Positions 1 to 6,986 of a DNA stretch of 64,000 nt are shown here, piece by piece. The notes beneath the pieces were generated by a model. That model was not told where the DNA came from, did not search any database, and was given only the letters and a program-made list of their open reading frames with translations. Within the stretch, counting starts at the first letter, position 1; each line of letters opens with the position of its first letter. The position numbers and the translations under genes were made by a program. The DNA is from Phytohabitans suffuscus (lineage in GTDB: Bacteria; Actinomycetota; Actinomycetes; Mycobacteriales; Micromonosporaceae), in NCBI RefSeq assembly GCF_011764565.1, contig NZ_AP022871.1, positions 9,238,320 through 9,302,319 on the forward strand, read 5' to 3'.

Positions 1-1
1 C

Positions 2-535
2 CCGATCCACACTCGACGGCTGACGCTCCGCCCGTTCACGATGGGCGACCTGGACCCGGTCTGGGAGTACCAGCGGCTTCCCGAGGTCGCCGCCCACATG
101 CTGTGGGAGCCCCGCGACGTCGTGGGGGTCAAGGTGGCGCTGGAGCGCATGGTCAGGGAGGACCGCCTGGCCAGCGAGGGCGACTGCCTCAGCCTCGCGG
201 TCGTCGAGCGGGAGCGGGGGCTGCTGGTCGGCCAAGTCGAGCTCGTGTGGCTGAGCGAGCGGCACCGGCAGGGCGAGATCGGGTACGTGCTCGACCCGCG
301 CCGCCAGGGCGCCGGCTACGCCACCGAGGCCGCCCGCGAGGTGCTGCGGCTCGGCTTCGAGGGGCTGCGCCTGCACCGGATCATCGGCCGCTGCTCCGCC
401 GCCAACACCGCCTCGGCCGCCCTCCTGGAGCGCCTCGGCATGCGCCGCGAGGCCCACCTGCGGCAGAACTCCCTGGTCAAGAACGCCTGGCGGGACGAAT
501 ACCTCTACGCGATGCTCCGCGCCGAATGGCCCTGA
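2..535 (+). CDS. GNAT family N-acetyltransferase (5' truncated)
   Basis: RimJ/RimL-type GNAT acetyltransferase, expected to transfer acetyl from acetyl-CoA to an amine or protein N-terminus; the substrate cannot be read. The frame is open from base 2 and begins TRRLTLRPFTMGDLD, the usual opening strand of this family, so the true start lies just outside the window; the ATG at 41 would cut off the first strand. The acetyl-CoA loop is visible as DPRRQGAGYATEAARE, followed by HRIIGRCSAANTASAALLERLGM, the conserved C-terminal half. It stops at 535, and a module A repeat begins about 45 bases later. Confidence 0.85.
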   Translation, partial: PIHTRRLTLRPFTMGDLDPVWEYQRLPEVAAHMLWEPRDVVGVKVALERMVREDRLASEGDCLSLAVVERERGLLVGQVELVWLSERHRQGEIGYVLDPRRQGAGYATEAAREVLRLGFEGLRLHRIIGRCSAANTASAALLERLGMRREAHLRQNSLVKNAWRDEYLYAMLRAEWP

Positions 536-579
536 CCGCGCGGCCACCCACCCGGCAGATCAAAACCCAAGACGAAGAT

Positions 580-644
580 GCGAGCTACCGCGACGCCCGT
601 CGTGGTCCCGACCGTTGCTCCCGCGGCCTCACCCTCCGCCGTCC
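580..644 (+). repeat. Module A dispersed repeat, copy 1
   Basis: Begins GAGCTACCGCGA and ends CGCGGCCTCACCCTCCGC. The same roughly 60-bp word recurs at 1871-1935 (inverted), 20414-20484, 21321-21388 (inverted), 45460-45525 and, degraded, at 53271-53297. It carries a central GGTCCGGACC-like palindrome and the word GTTGCTCCCGCGGCC. Confidence 0.8.
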
Positions 645-763
645 ACGACCCCAACCCACGCGGCCCGCACGGCCGCTAGCAGTACTGCTTCCCGATAGAT
701 CACGCCGGGCGACGCTTTCTGCTGGCTTCTCCGCTTGCCGCGCAGTCGGGGACCGGTTTCAGC

Positions 764-972
764 GGATCGTGGTACGGATCCGCCCCCTGGAGTCTTCTTC
801 TTGGTTGGCGGGCGCTCGCCCGCAATACCCCCATCGAGCGACACGCCAACTCGCAGAAACCCCAGCTCGGGCGGCGCAGGCAGGCTTCGCGGTCCTCCAA
901 ACCGGCGACTTGACGCAAGACTGCCAAGAACCAAGAAGAAGACTCCCTGGGGGCAGTTTCATACCACGATCC
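764..972. mobile_element. MITE-like element with about 43-bp terminal inverted repeats
   Basis: The left end begins GGATCGTGGTACGGATCC and runs into GAGTCTTCTTCTTGGTT. The right end, read on the other strand, begins GGATCGTGGTATGAAACTG and runs into the identical GAGTCTTCTTCTTGGTT. The 209-bp unit has no coding capacity. Its outer arms are the two halves of the module B dyad that stands alone at 45736 and elsewhere, so it looks like a module B copy whose centre has expanded. No target duplication was identified. Confidence 0.6.
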
Positions 973-1050
973 GCGACCAGGGACCGCACGGGCGAGGCGC
1001 GGGGATACCGTCGCCACCGAAATCGCCCGGTTTGTCACCGCCGATCAGTA

Positions 1051-1120
1051 GATCGTGGACACCCATCGCCCCTCCGGTACGCGACTCACGCCCACGATCA
1101 GCCGGAACCGATCCCTCGGG
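1051..1120 (+). repeat. Module C dispersed dyad repeat, copy 1
   Basis: GATCGTGGAC facing GCCCACGATC around a GC-rich centre, followed by CAGCCGGAACCGATCC. Related copies lie at 21103, 45917, 46165, 46586, 52490 and 59328. Here, as elsewhere, it is preceded by a GAAATCGCCCGGTTTGT spacer and lies downstream of a module B element. Confidence 0.7.
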
Positions 1121-1384
1121 GCTCGCGACATGCGGATAAACCGGCGGAAACGGACCATCCGCACTGGCCACTGTGGACGGCCGATGCCTGAGGGGGCTCT
1201 TACGGCAGCCCTTGCTCTGCTTCCCCATGGTCCAGCCAACTGTCGTTGATCACGCTGCGCCGTGAAAGGCACACCCCCAGACCCTTGATCAACCGTGGCG
1301 CGGTGGCTGGACACCTCCTTCCGCTCAGGAAGACCTGTTTATGGCAGCCGGGTGCTTCCTATCGGCGGCAGAGCTGCGGCGCCG

Positions 1385-1815
1385 GGGCCCGGCGCACGGC
1401 CGTCTGGGCCGCGGCCGGCTCTCGGCGCACGGGCGAGCCTGGGCGCGCGGCCAGGACTCGGCACGCGGTCGAGCCTCGGGCACACCATCGGGTCTGGGCA
1501 CGGGCCGGGGGCTTGGCACGCGATCAGGGCCTGGCCGCGCGGACGGGACTTGGCACGCGGTCGAGCCTCGGACACACGATCACGTCTAGGCACGGCCAGG
1601 ACTGGGCACACGAACGGGCCTGGCCGCGCGGCCAGGACTCGGCACGCGGTCGAGCCTCGGGCACGATCATGCCTAGGCACGGCCAGGACTGGGCACGCGA
1701 ACGGTCCTGGGCACACCGCCGGGACTCGACAGCGGTCGAGCCTCGGGCACACGATCATGCCTAGGCACGGCCAGGACTGGGCACGCGATCGGGTCTGGGC
1801 ATGCCGCCGGGAGTC
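1385..1815 (+). repeat. Degenerate tandem repeat array
   Basis: Words such as CACGGCCAGGACTGGGCAC, GGTCGAGCCTCGGGCAC and CGATCATGCCTAGGCACG recur many times with variable spacing over about 430 bp. Long open frames cross it on both strands only because stops are rare in this composition. It resembles the other minisatellite-like arrays of this window. Confidence 0.7.
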
Positions 1816-1870
1816 GGCACGCGGCGGGTCTGGGGGCGGCGCCTGCCGCTGCGCGGTAGAGCTCTCGCAC

Positions 1871-1935
1871 GGCGGAGGGTGAGGCCGCGGGAGCAACGGT
1901 CCGGACCCCGACGGACGTCGCGGTAGCTCACATCT
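1871..1935 (-). repeat. Module A dispersed repeat, copy 2 (inverted)
   Basis: Reverse complement of the 580-644 copy with a few substitutions, reading GAGCTACCGCGACGTCC on the minus strand. It faces copy 1 across the desert, the same arrangement as the pair at 20414 and 21321. Confidence 0.8.
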
Positions 1936-2130
1936 TTCGCTTTGGGTCTGTTCTCTTTGGGTCTGGGTCCGCCGGCGCCTATCGCGGCCGTCGCGGCGGA
2001 GGGCGAGCAGGGCGCCGAGCGGCCGGTCCAGCGTTGGGGCCCGCCGGGTCGGCCGCTCGGCGGCATCGTCTTCGAGCAGCGTGTGCGCCATGCTCACGTG
2101 CCGGCACGGGGGCGCCCGGCGTAGTGACGG

Positions 2131-3126
2131 TCAGTACACGTACGGCCAGCCGGCGGCGTCGTAGGCGAGCAGGTTGATGCCCAGGTACGACGCGTTGTTG
2201 TTGGCGTAGTAGTGGTAGAACAGCACGTCGCCGCCGCCGTCGGTCAGTACGGCCTGGTGGCCTGGGCCGTGGATCGCGTCGTGTCCGGCCAGGACCTCGG
2301 TGCCGCCGCCGGAGGTGAGGGGCGTGCCGTTGCGGTCGGTGTAGGGGCCGGTCACCGACGTCGAGCGGCCGACCATCACGCGGTACGTGCTGGCCGCGCC
2401 CTGGCAGCAGCGGTCGAACGACACCCACAGGTAGTAGTAGGCGCCGCGGCGATGGATGAACGGGGCCTCGACGGCGCCGCCGGCGTTGGGGCGGCTGGCG
2501 ATCGCGCGTACGGCTGTGTCCGATGTGGAGCGGCGGCCGGTGGACGGGTCGAGGCGGATCAGCTTGATGCCGCTCCAGAACGAGCCGAAGCTCAGCCACC
2601 ACTGGCCGCTCGCGTCGACCACGAGGTTGGGGTCGATGGCGTTGTAGTTGACCGCGTTGCTGCTCTCGATGACGAGGCCCTGGTTGGTCCACGAGCCGGA
2701 CGCGGCGGTGGAGCTGGTGGCCAGGAAGATGGCCGAGCGCTGCGAGCCGAACGTCGAGGCCGAGTAGTACAGATAGTACTGTCCATTGTGGTACGAGATG
2801 TCGGGCGCCCAGAGGTTGCGCCCGCCGTTGGTGTACGGGGTGGTCCACGGCGCCCCGCCCGGCCACACCGCGCCCGCGTTGCGCCACGCGATGCGGTCGG
2901 TGGAGGTCTTGAGCGACAGGTTGTTGCCGGTCGCCGCGAGGATGTACCGGCCGTCCGGCGCGCGCACCACCGCCGGGTCGTGGGTGCCCGTGTCGCCGGT
3001 GACGCGGCCCGGGTTGGGGTACGCCGCCGCGCTCGCCGCGGTCAGCGCCGAGACCGCGCCGGCGGCGCCGAGCACCACCGCCGCCGCCAGCCCGGCGACC
3101 GCGCCGCGCCATCTGCTCCCAGCCAT
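2131..3126 (-). CDS. Secreted GH43 endo-alpha-1,5-L-arabinanase
   Basis: Glycoside hydrolase family 43 enzyme, most like arabinanases that cut alpha-1,5-arabinan of plant pectin. The 331-residue protein starts at MAGSRWRGAVAG after a GAAAGGG ribosome site, with a signal peptide of about 35 residues ending AASAAA. The five-bladed propeller signature follows: THDPAVVRAPDGRY (catalytic base Asp), RNLWAPDISYHNGQYYLYYS, NAIDPNLVVD (pKa-modulating Asp) and GAVEAPFIHRRGAYYYLW (catalytic acid Glu). The ending GHDAIHGPGHQAV...FYHYY carries the metal-binding His typical of arabinanases. There is no carbohydrate-binding module. A GTTA-N4-TAAC dyad sits 25 bases upstream and could be a LacI-type operator. 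Confidence 0.92.
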   Translation of the reverse strand: MAGSRWRGAVAGLAAAVVLGAAGAVSALTAASAAAYPNPGRVTGDTGTHDPAVVRAPDGRYILAATGNNLSLKTSTDRIAWRNAGAVWPGGAPWTTPYTNGGRNLWAPDISYHNGQYYLYYSASTFGSQRSAIFLATSSTAASGSWTNQGLVIESSNAVNYNAIDPNLVVDASGQWWLSFGSFWSGIKLIRLDPSTGRRSTSDTAVRAIASRPNAGGAVEAPFIHRRGAYYYLWVSFDRCCQGAASTYRVMVGRSTSVTGPYTDRNGTPLTSGGGTEVLAGHDAIHGPGHQAVLTDGGGDVLFYHYYANNNASYLGINLLAYDAAGWPYVY

Positions 3127-3150
3127 GATCAGTGCCCTTTCGCTAGCCCA

Positions 3151-3162
3151 GTTAGCGTTAAC
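3151..3162. promoter_or_regulatory. Dyad upstream of arabinanase gene
   Basis: GTTAGCGTTAAC, arms GTTA/TAAC around GCGT, lies 25 bases upstream of the arabinanase start codon. CGCTA at 3141 and TAGCG at 3153 form a second overlapping dyad. The position fits a repressor site for a LacI-type sugar regulator; that role is inferred. Confidence 0.4.
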
Positions 3163-3230
3163 ACCATCCATCACGCAGTGACCGATGTCAATGCGGCGCT
3201 GAAACTCGGCCGCCGTGCCCGTCCCGGCGT

Positions 3231-3334
3231 CGCGCTCGTCGCGCCCGCCGCGCTCGTCGCAGTCGTCGCGCTCGTCGCAGTCGTCGCGCCCGCCGCAGTC
3301 GTCGCGCCCGCCGCAGTCGTCGCGGTCGTCGCGG
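3231..3334. repeat. Short tandem repeat GTCGTCGCGCCCGCCGCA
   Basis: Nine- and eighteen-base units of GTCGTCGC, CGCCCGCCGCA and CGCTCGTCGCA alternate over about 100 bp between the arabinanase promoter and the phosphatase gene. No gene is indicated. Confidence 0.75.
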
Positions 3335-3454
3335 GGTCGATCAGGGAGTTGGCGGGCGTGTCGCGCGGCGTGTCGCACCACGTAGTCCCTGATCGACGGC
3401 GCCGCCGGCGACGGCCGTGGTGCGCGGGCCATGATCGTGTGCGAGGCTTGCGGC

Positions 3455-4480
3455 GTGACTGAGGTGCACCGCGCGGCGCGCATCGAGGACGCGGTGCACG
3501 AGGTCCTCGAGGGCTGGCTGCGCAAGCGTGGCTGGTCGGCGGCCGTCGTGCCGTACACGGGGTACGGCGCCCCCGGCTGGGTGCGGGTGATGGGCCGGGT
3601 CATGGTCAGCCGCCCCGACCACAGCCGCCCCCGCAAGCCGGGCAAGGTCCGCGGCTGGCGCAGCTTCACCACGGTGTCTGCCCAGGGCGCGCCGGTCGCC
3701 GTCGAGGTGGCCGGGCGGCGCCACGAGACGGTCGCCGACCGCGGCGGCTTCGTCGACACGGTGGTCAAGGTCGACCTGGAACCGGGCTGGCGCACCGTCC
3801 TGCTCAGCAGCGGCGACGGCGAACCGGTCGAGGCGCCGGTGCGCGTCGTCGACCCGGCGGCCCGCTTCGGCGTGGTCTCCGACATCGACGACACGGTGAT
3901 GGTCACCGCGCTGCCCCGCCCGCTGCTCGCCGCGTGGAACACGTTCGTGCTGGACGAGCACGCCCGCGCCGCCGTGCCCGGGATGGCGGTGCTGTACGAG
4001 CGGCTCACCACCGCCCACCCCGGCGCCCCGGTCTTCTACCTGTCCACCGGCGCGTGGAACGTGGCACCCGCCCTCACCCGCTTCCTGTCCCGCCACCTGT
4101 ACCCGCCGGGCCCGCTGCTGCTCACCGACTGGGGCCCGCAGCGGGACCGCTTCTTCCGCAGCGGCCGCGCGCACAAGCTGGCCGCGCTCAACCGGATGGC
4201 CGAGGAGCTGCCCTGGATCCGGTGGCTGCTGATCGGCGACGACGGCCAGCACGACCCCGAGATCTACCGCACGTTCGCCGGTACGCACCCCGACCACGTG
4301 GCCGCGGTCGCGATCCGGGCGCTCTCCCCCACCCAGGCGGTCCTCGCCGGCGGCCTCCCGTCGCCGGCCGGCCAGGAGCCCAGCACCTCCGACCAGGCGG
4401 GCAAGCGGTGGTTCTCCGCCCCGGACGGCGCCGGGCTGTGGAAGCTTCTGGCGGAGTCGGGCGTTCTCGACCAGCCCTGA
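3455..4480 (+). CDS. App1-type phosphatase domain protein (DUF2183)
   Basis: Member of the App1/DUF2183 family, whose yeast founder is a phosphatidate phosphatase; the bacterial substrate is unknown. The HAD-like motif GVVSDIDDTVMVT carries the DxDxT nucleophile, followed by FYLSTGAWN and, near the C-terminus, WLLIGDDGQHDPEIY, which supplies the acidic motif. The N-terminal third is a beta-rich domain (GRVMVSRP to DLEPGW). I prefer the GTG at 3455 (VTEVHRAARIED), which has an AGG a few bases upstream; an in-frame ATG at 3431 would add eight residues. No signal peptide is seen. It is transcribed away from the arabinanase and followed by a repeat array. Confidence 0.85.
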   Translation: MTEVHRAARIEDAVHEVLEGWLRKRGWSAAVVPYTGYGAPGWVRVMGRVMVSRPDHSRPRKPGKVRGWRSFTTVSAQGAPVAVEVAGRRHETVADRGGFVDTVVKVDLEPGWRTVLLSSGDGEPVEAPVRVVDPAARFGVVSDIDDTVMVTALPRPLLAAWNTFVLDEHARAAVPGMAVLYERLTTAHPGAPVFYLSTGAWNVAPALTRFLSRHLYPPGPLLLTDWGPQRDRFFRSGRAHKLAALNRMAEELPWIRWLLIGDDGQHDPEIYRTFAGTHPDHVAAVAIRALSPTQAVLAGGLPSPAGQEPSTSDQAGKRWFSAPDGAGLWKLLAESGVLDQP

Positions 4481-5180
4481 CCGCGGCGGCCTCGCTTTTC
4501 GCGGTCGGCTTTCGCGCGGAGCGCGGCCGGTTCGCGGGAGCGGTCGGCTTTCGCGGCGGGCCTTCGCGGAAGGGTGGCGGGCCTTCGCGGCGGGCCTTCG
4601 CAGGAGGGTGGCGGGCCTTCGCGGCGGGCCTTCGCGGCGGGCCTTCGCGGAAGGGCGGCAGGCCTTCGCGGCGGGCCTTCGCGGCGGGCCTTCGCGGAAG
4701 GGCGGCAGGCCTTCGCGGCGGGCCTTCGCAGGAGGGTGGCGGGCCTTCGCGGCGGGCCTTCGCAGGAGGGTGGCGGGCCTTCGCGGCGGGCCTTCGCAGG
4801 AGGGTGGCGGGCCTTCGCGGCGGGCCTTCGCGGAAGGGTGGTCGGCCTTCGCGGGAGAGCGGCGGGCTGGCCTTCGCGGGAGCGGCCGGGGTCCGCGGGT
4901 GCGCGGCGGCTCGCGTTCGCGGGAGCGGCCGGGGTCCGTAGGAGGGCGGCGCCTTGCCGAAAAGCGCACGCCGCGCCGGCGAGGGCGGCGCTGCCGACGG
5001 GCACGGGCTACGATCCCCCAGCCATGATCGCCAGCCGGATCCGCGCGGGTCCGGCGCTCGTCGACCGTTTTCGGCCTCGCGCCGGGCGGTTCGGTGAGCG
5101 CGGCACGGTTCGGTGAGCGCGGCGCGGTGAGCGTCCGTCGGGCTGGTGTCCGAAAAGGACTGACGACGAGAGGGAACGGC
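4481..5180. other. Non-coding stretch before WbsX-like gene
   Basis: Apart from the 34-bp array and its degraded flank there is nothing I can call. Around 5085-5115 the words GGTTCGGTGAGCGCGGC repeat twice. An AT-free GC-rich leader precedes the next gene. Confidence 0.5.
4540..4860 (+). repeat. 34-bp tandem repeat array
   Basis: Near-identical 34-bp units made of GCGGGCCTTCGCAGGAGG and GTGGCGGGCCTTCGCG alternate for about 320 bp, with degraded units continuing to about 4960. Read on either strand the array gives long low-complexity open frames, which I treat as artefacts. It has no unique spacers, so it is not a CRISPR array. Confidence 0.85.
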
Positions 5181-6842
5181 GTGCGGGGGATACGGGGGAC
5201 GCTGGCGGTCGCCGCCGGCATGGTGCTGGTCGCCGCGGGCGCCCAGCTCTTGTGGCCGGAGGCCCAGGCGGCGACGGGGATGGCGCCCGCCGCCGCCGGG
5301 CAGAGCGCGGTCCGCGACCCGGTGCCGCTGCTCCAGCTGGAGAACGGCGCCGGCACACCACTGTGGACGCTGTCCCGGGCGGAGGCGGACGCGGCCGTGG
5401 CCCAGCACGGCTTCCGGCTGCTGCCCAACCGGCTGGGTTACCTGCGGCAGGCACCGTTCACCGGTTCGCAGCCAGTGCACCGGCTGACCCGCGTGGGTGC
5501 GTCGGGCTGGCTGCTGACGGCGTCCACGTCGGAGCGTGACGCGCTCGTCACGTCCGGGCGGTTCCGGTACGAGGGTGTGGTCGGGCACGCCGCGGCGCGG
5601 CCGGCGGACGGGCTGGCGCTGCTGTCCCGCTTCTCCGGACCGGCCGGCTGGCGGGTGTCCATGGAGGCGCCGTACGGCAACCCGGACGAGCTGCTCGGCA
5701 GGGGCTTCAAGCGGGACGGGCCGCTCGGCTACGTGCATCCACAGTGGAACAGGGTGGGCGCGCTCTACTTCGGCACCTGGAACGCGGGCTCCAACTCCCG
5801 GATCATCCAGGGCGGGTACGACTTCTACCACCGCACCTACCCGGACTGGTGGGCCGGCGTCCGCGACTACTCAGGCGGTGACCCCTCGGTGCCGGTCTAC
5901 AAGGGACAGTGGCCGGACGACGACTTCTCCGACCGCGTACCGTCGATCGGCTTCTACGACGACTCCCAGGTGTCCACGGTGGAGAAGCACATCACGCAGG
6001 CGTCCTCGGCCGGGCTCGACCACTTCACGTTCTACTGGTACTGGAACCCGGCCGAGCGCGCGGAGCGGCACGCGGCCGGGCTGCGCTCGTTCCTGCGGGC
6101 CGGCAACCGCGACGCGCTCGACTTCGGCGTCAGCGTCTGCGCGCACGCCTGGGACAACGGCATCCTGAAGATCCCCACCGACCAGTACGGGCTGGTCGCC
6201 GGCGCCCTCATCGACGACTACCTGGCGCAGCCGAACTACCTGCGCGCCAACGACGGGCGGCCGATCGTGTGGCTCTGCGACACGCGCGGCATCGGCGGCG
6301 GCGCGGCGGCGGACGTCCGGTCGTTCGTCGACACGGTGCGCGCGCGGGCCCGGGCCACCCTCGGCGAGGAGATCCTCGTGCTCGCCCACCAGGACCTCGG
6401 CCTGCAGCTCGGGCCGGTCGGCGCGGACGGCGACTACTGCGCGGCGCCGTACGCGGCGGTGCGGGCGGGCAGCTACGCCGGCTACGTGCGGGGCCAGAAG
6501 GCCACGTTCGACCGTGGCGCGGCGGCGTACGTGCGGTGTGTCATGTCCGACTTCGACGAACGGCCCCGCTACCCGATCCTCGTCCCGGACGCCGCCGACG
6601 CGACCTACCTGCCGGACCAGTCGTTCGAGCTGTTCGCCCAGGCGGCGCGGAACGCGGCCACCGACGTCGCCCTCTCCACCCGCACCTCGGCCGTGGACAA
6701 CTTCGTGCTCGTCTACGCCTGGAACGAGTGGCACGAGGGCGGCTACGTCGAGCCGAACGCCCGCGACGGCTGCCGCTACCTGGACATCCTCCGCCAGGAG
6801 CTGAAGCTGACCCGCGGGTCAGGTTGCGTCGCCCGTCCCTGA
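5181..6842 (+). CDS. Secreted WbsX/GH99-like protein with N-terminal DUF5648-type module
   Basis: The 553-residue protein begins at GTG 5181 after GAGAGGGAAC, with a signal segment GTLAVAAGMVLVAAGAQLL ending near AQA. Residues about 45-150 carry two PLLQLENGAGTPLWTLS / HRLTRVGASGWLLTAS type units ending FRYEGVVGHA, which match the DUF5648 pattern. The C-terminal about 370 residues match the WbsX / GH99-like fold: YFGTWNAG, GFYDDSQVSTVEKHI, GLDHFTFYWYWNP and VYAWNEWHEGGYVEPN. In GH99 relatives the C-terminal Glu-rich segment is catalytic, so a secreted endo-acting glycosidase is likely; the substrate is unknown. It precedes a secreted amylase on the same strand. Confidence 0.78.
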   Translation: MRGIRGTLAVAAGMVLVAAGAQLLWPEAQAATGMAPAAAGQSAVRDPVPLLQLENGAGTPLWTLSRAEADAAVAQHGFRLLPNRLGYLRQAPFTGSQPVHRLTRVGASGWLLTASTSERDALVTSGRFRYEGVVGHAAARPADGLALLSRFSGPAGWRVSMEAPYGNPDELLGRGFKRDGPLGYVHPQWNRVGALYFGTWNAGSNSRIIQGGYDFYHRTYPDWWAGVRDYSGGDPSVPVYKGQWPDDDFSDRVPSIGFYDDSQVSTVEKHITQASSAGLDHFTFYWYWNPAERAERHAAGLRSFLRAGNRDALDFGVSVCAHAWDNGILKIPTDQYGLVAGALIDDYLAQPNYLRANDGRPIVWLCDTRGIGGGAAADVRSFVDTVRARARATLGEEILVLAHQDLGLQLGPVGADGDYCAAPYAAVRAGSYAGYVRGQKATFDRGAAAYVRCVMSDFDERPRYPILVPDAADATYLPDQSFELFAQAARNAATDVALSTRTSAVDNFVLVYAWNEWHEGGYVEPNARDGCRYLDILRQELKLTRGSGCVARP

Positions 6843-6910
6843 GGGTGATCACTTCCGAAACCGGAGGTTCACAAACGGGCATCGATGTTGCTACCTTGTT
6901 GCGACAGTGT

Positions 6911-6945
6911 CTGGAAGTTCTTGCATGAATCGCAAGAGCTTCCAG
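6911..6945. promoter_or_regulatory. Inverted repeat in amylase leader
   Basis: Arms CTGGAAGTTCTTGC and GCAAGAGCTTCCAG pair at 13 of 14 positions around a 7-base loop, 41 bases before the amylase start. CTTGC/GCAAG words are known parts of the MalR sites before actinomycete amylase genes. A repressor site is likely, and a leader hairpin is the alternative. Confidence 0.55.
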
Positions 6946-6986
6946 AACGGGGGCGCTCCAACCCGACCTCACCCCGGGAGTGCGCA

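Larger units (their letters stand above)
536..2130. other. Gene-free repeat desert between GNAT and arabinanase
   Basis: About 1.6 kb with no credible gene. Open frames exist on both strands but consist of Arg/Pro/Ala-rich reading of repeats. The stretch holds a forward module A copy (580-644), a 209-bp element with long terminal inverted repeats (764-972), a module C dyad (1051-1120), a degenerate tandem array (about 1385-1815) and an inverted module A copy (1871-1935). The two A copies face each other across the desert. Confidence 0.7.

Noticed and set aside
1246..2097. Overlapping open frames on both strands in the 1.4-1.8 kb array
   Set aside because: Only repeated GHDRAR-like words; no start signal or domain.
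4540..4860. Possible CRISPR array (regular 34-bp period)
   Set aside because: Units follow each other without unique spacers and no cas gene is near.
4188..5831. Very long minus-strand open frames (500-700 residues) across the 34-bp array
   Set aside because: Pure Arg/Pro/Ala repeat translation, antisense to the phosphatase and WbsX-like genes; caused by stop-poor repeats.
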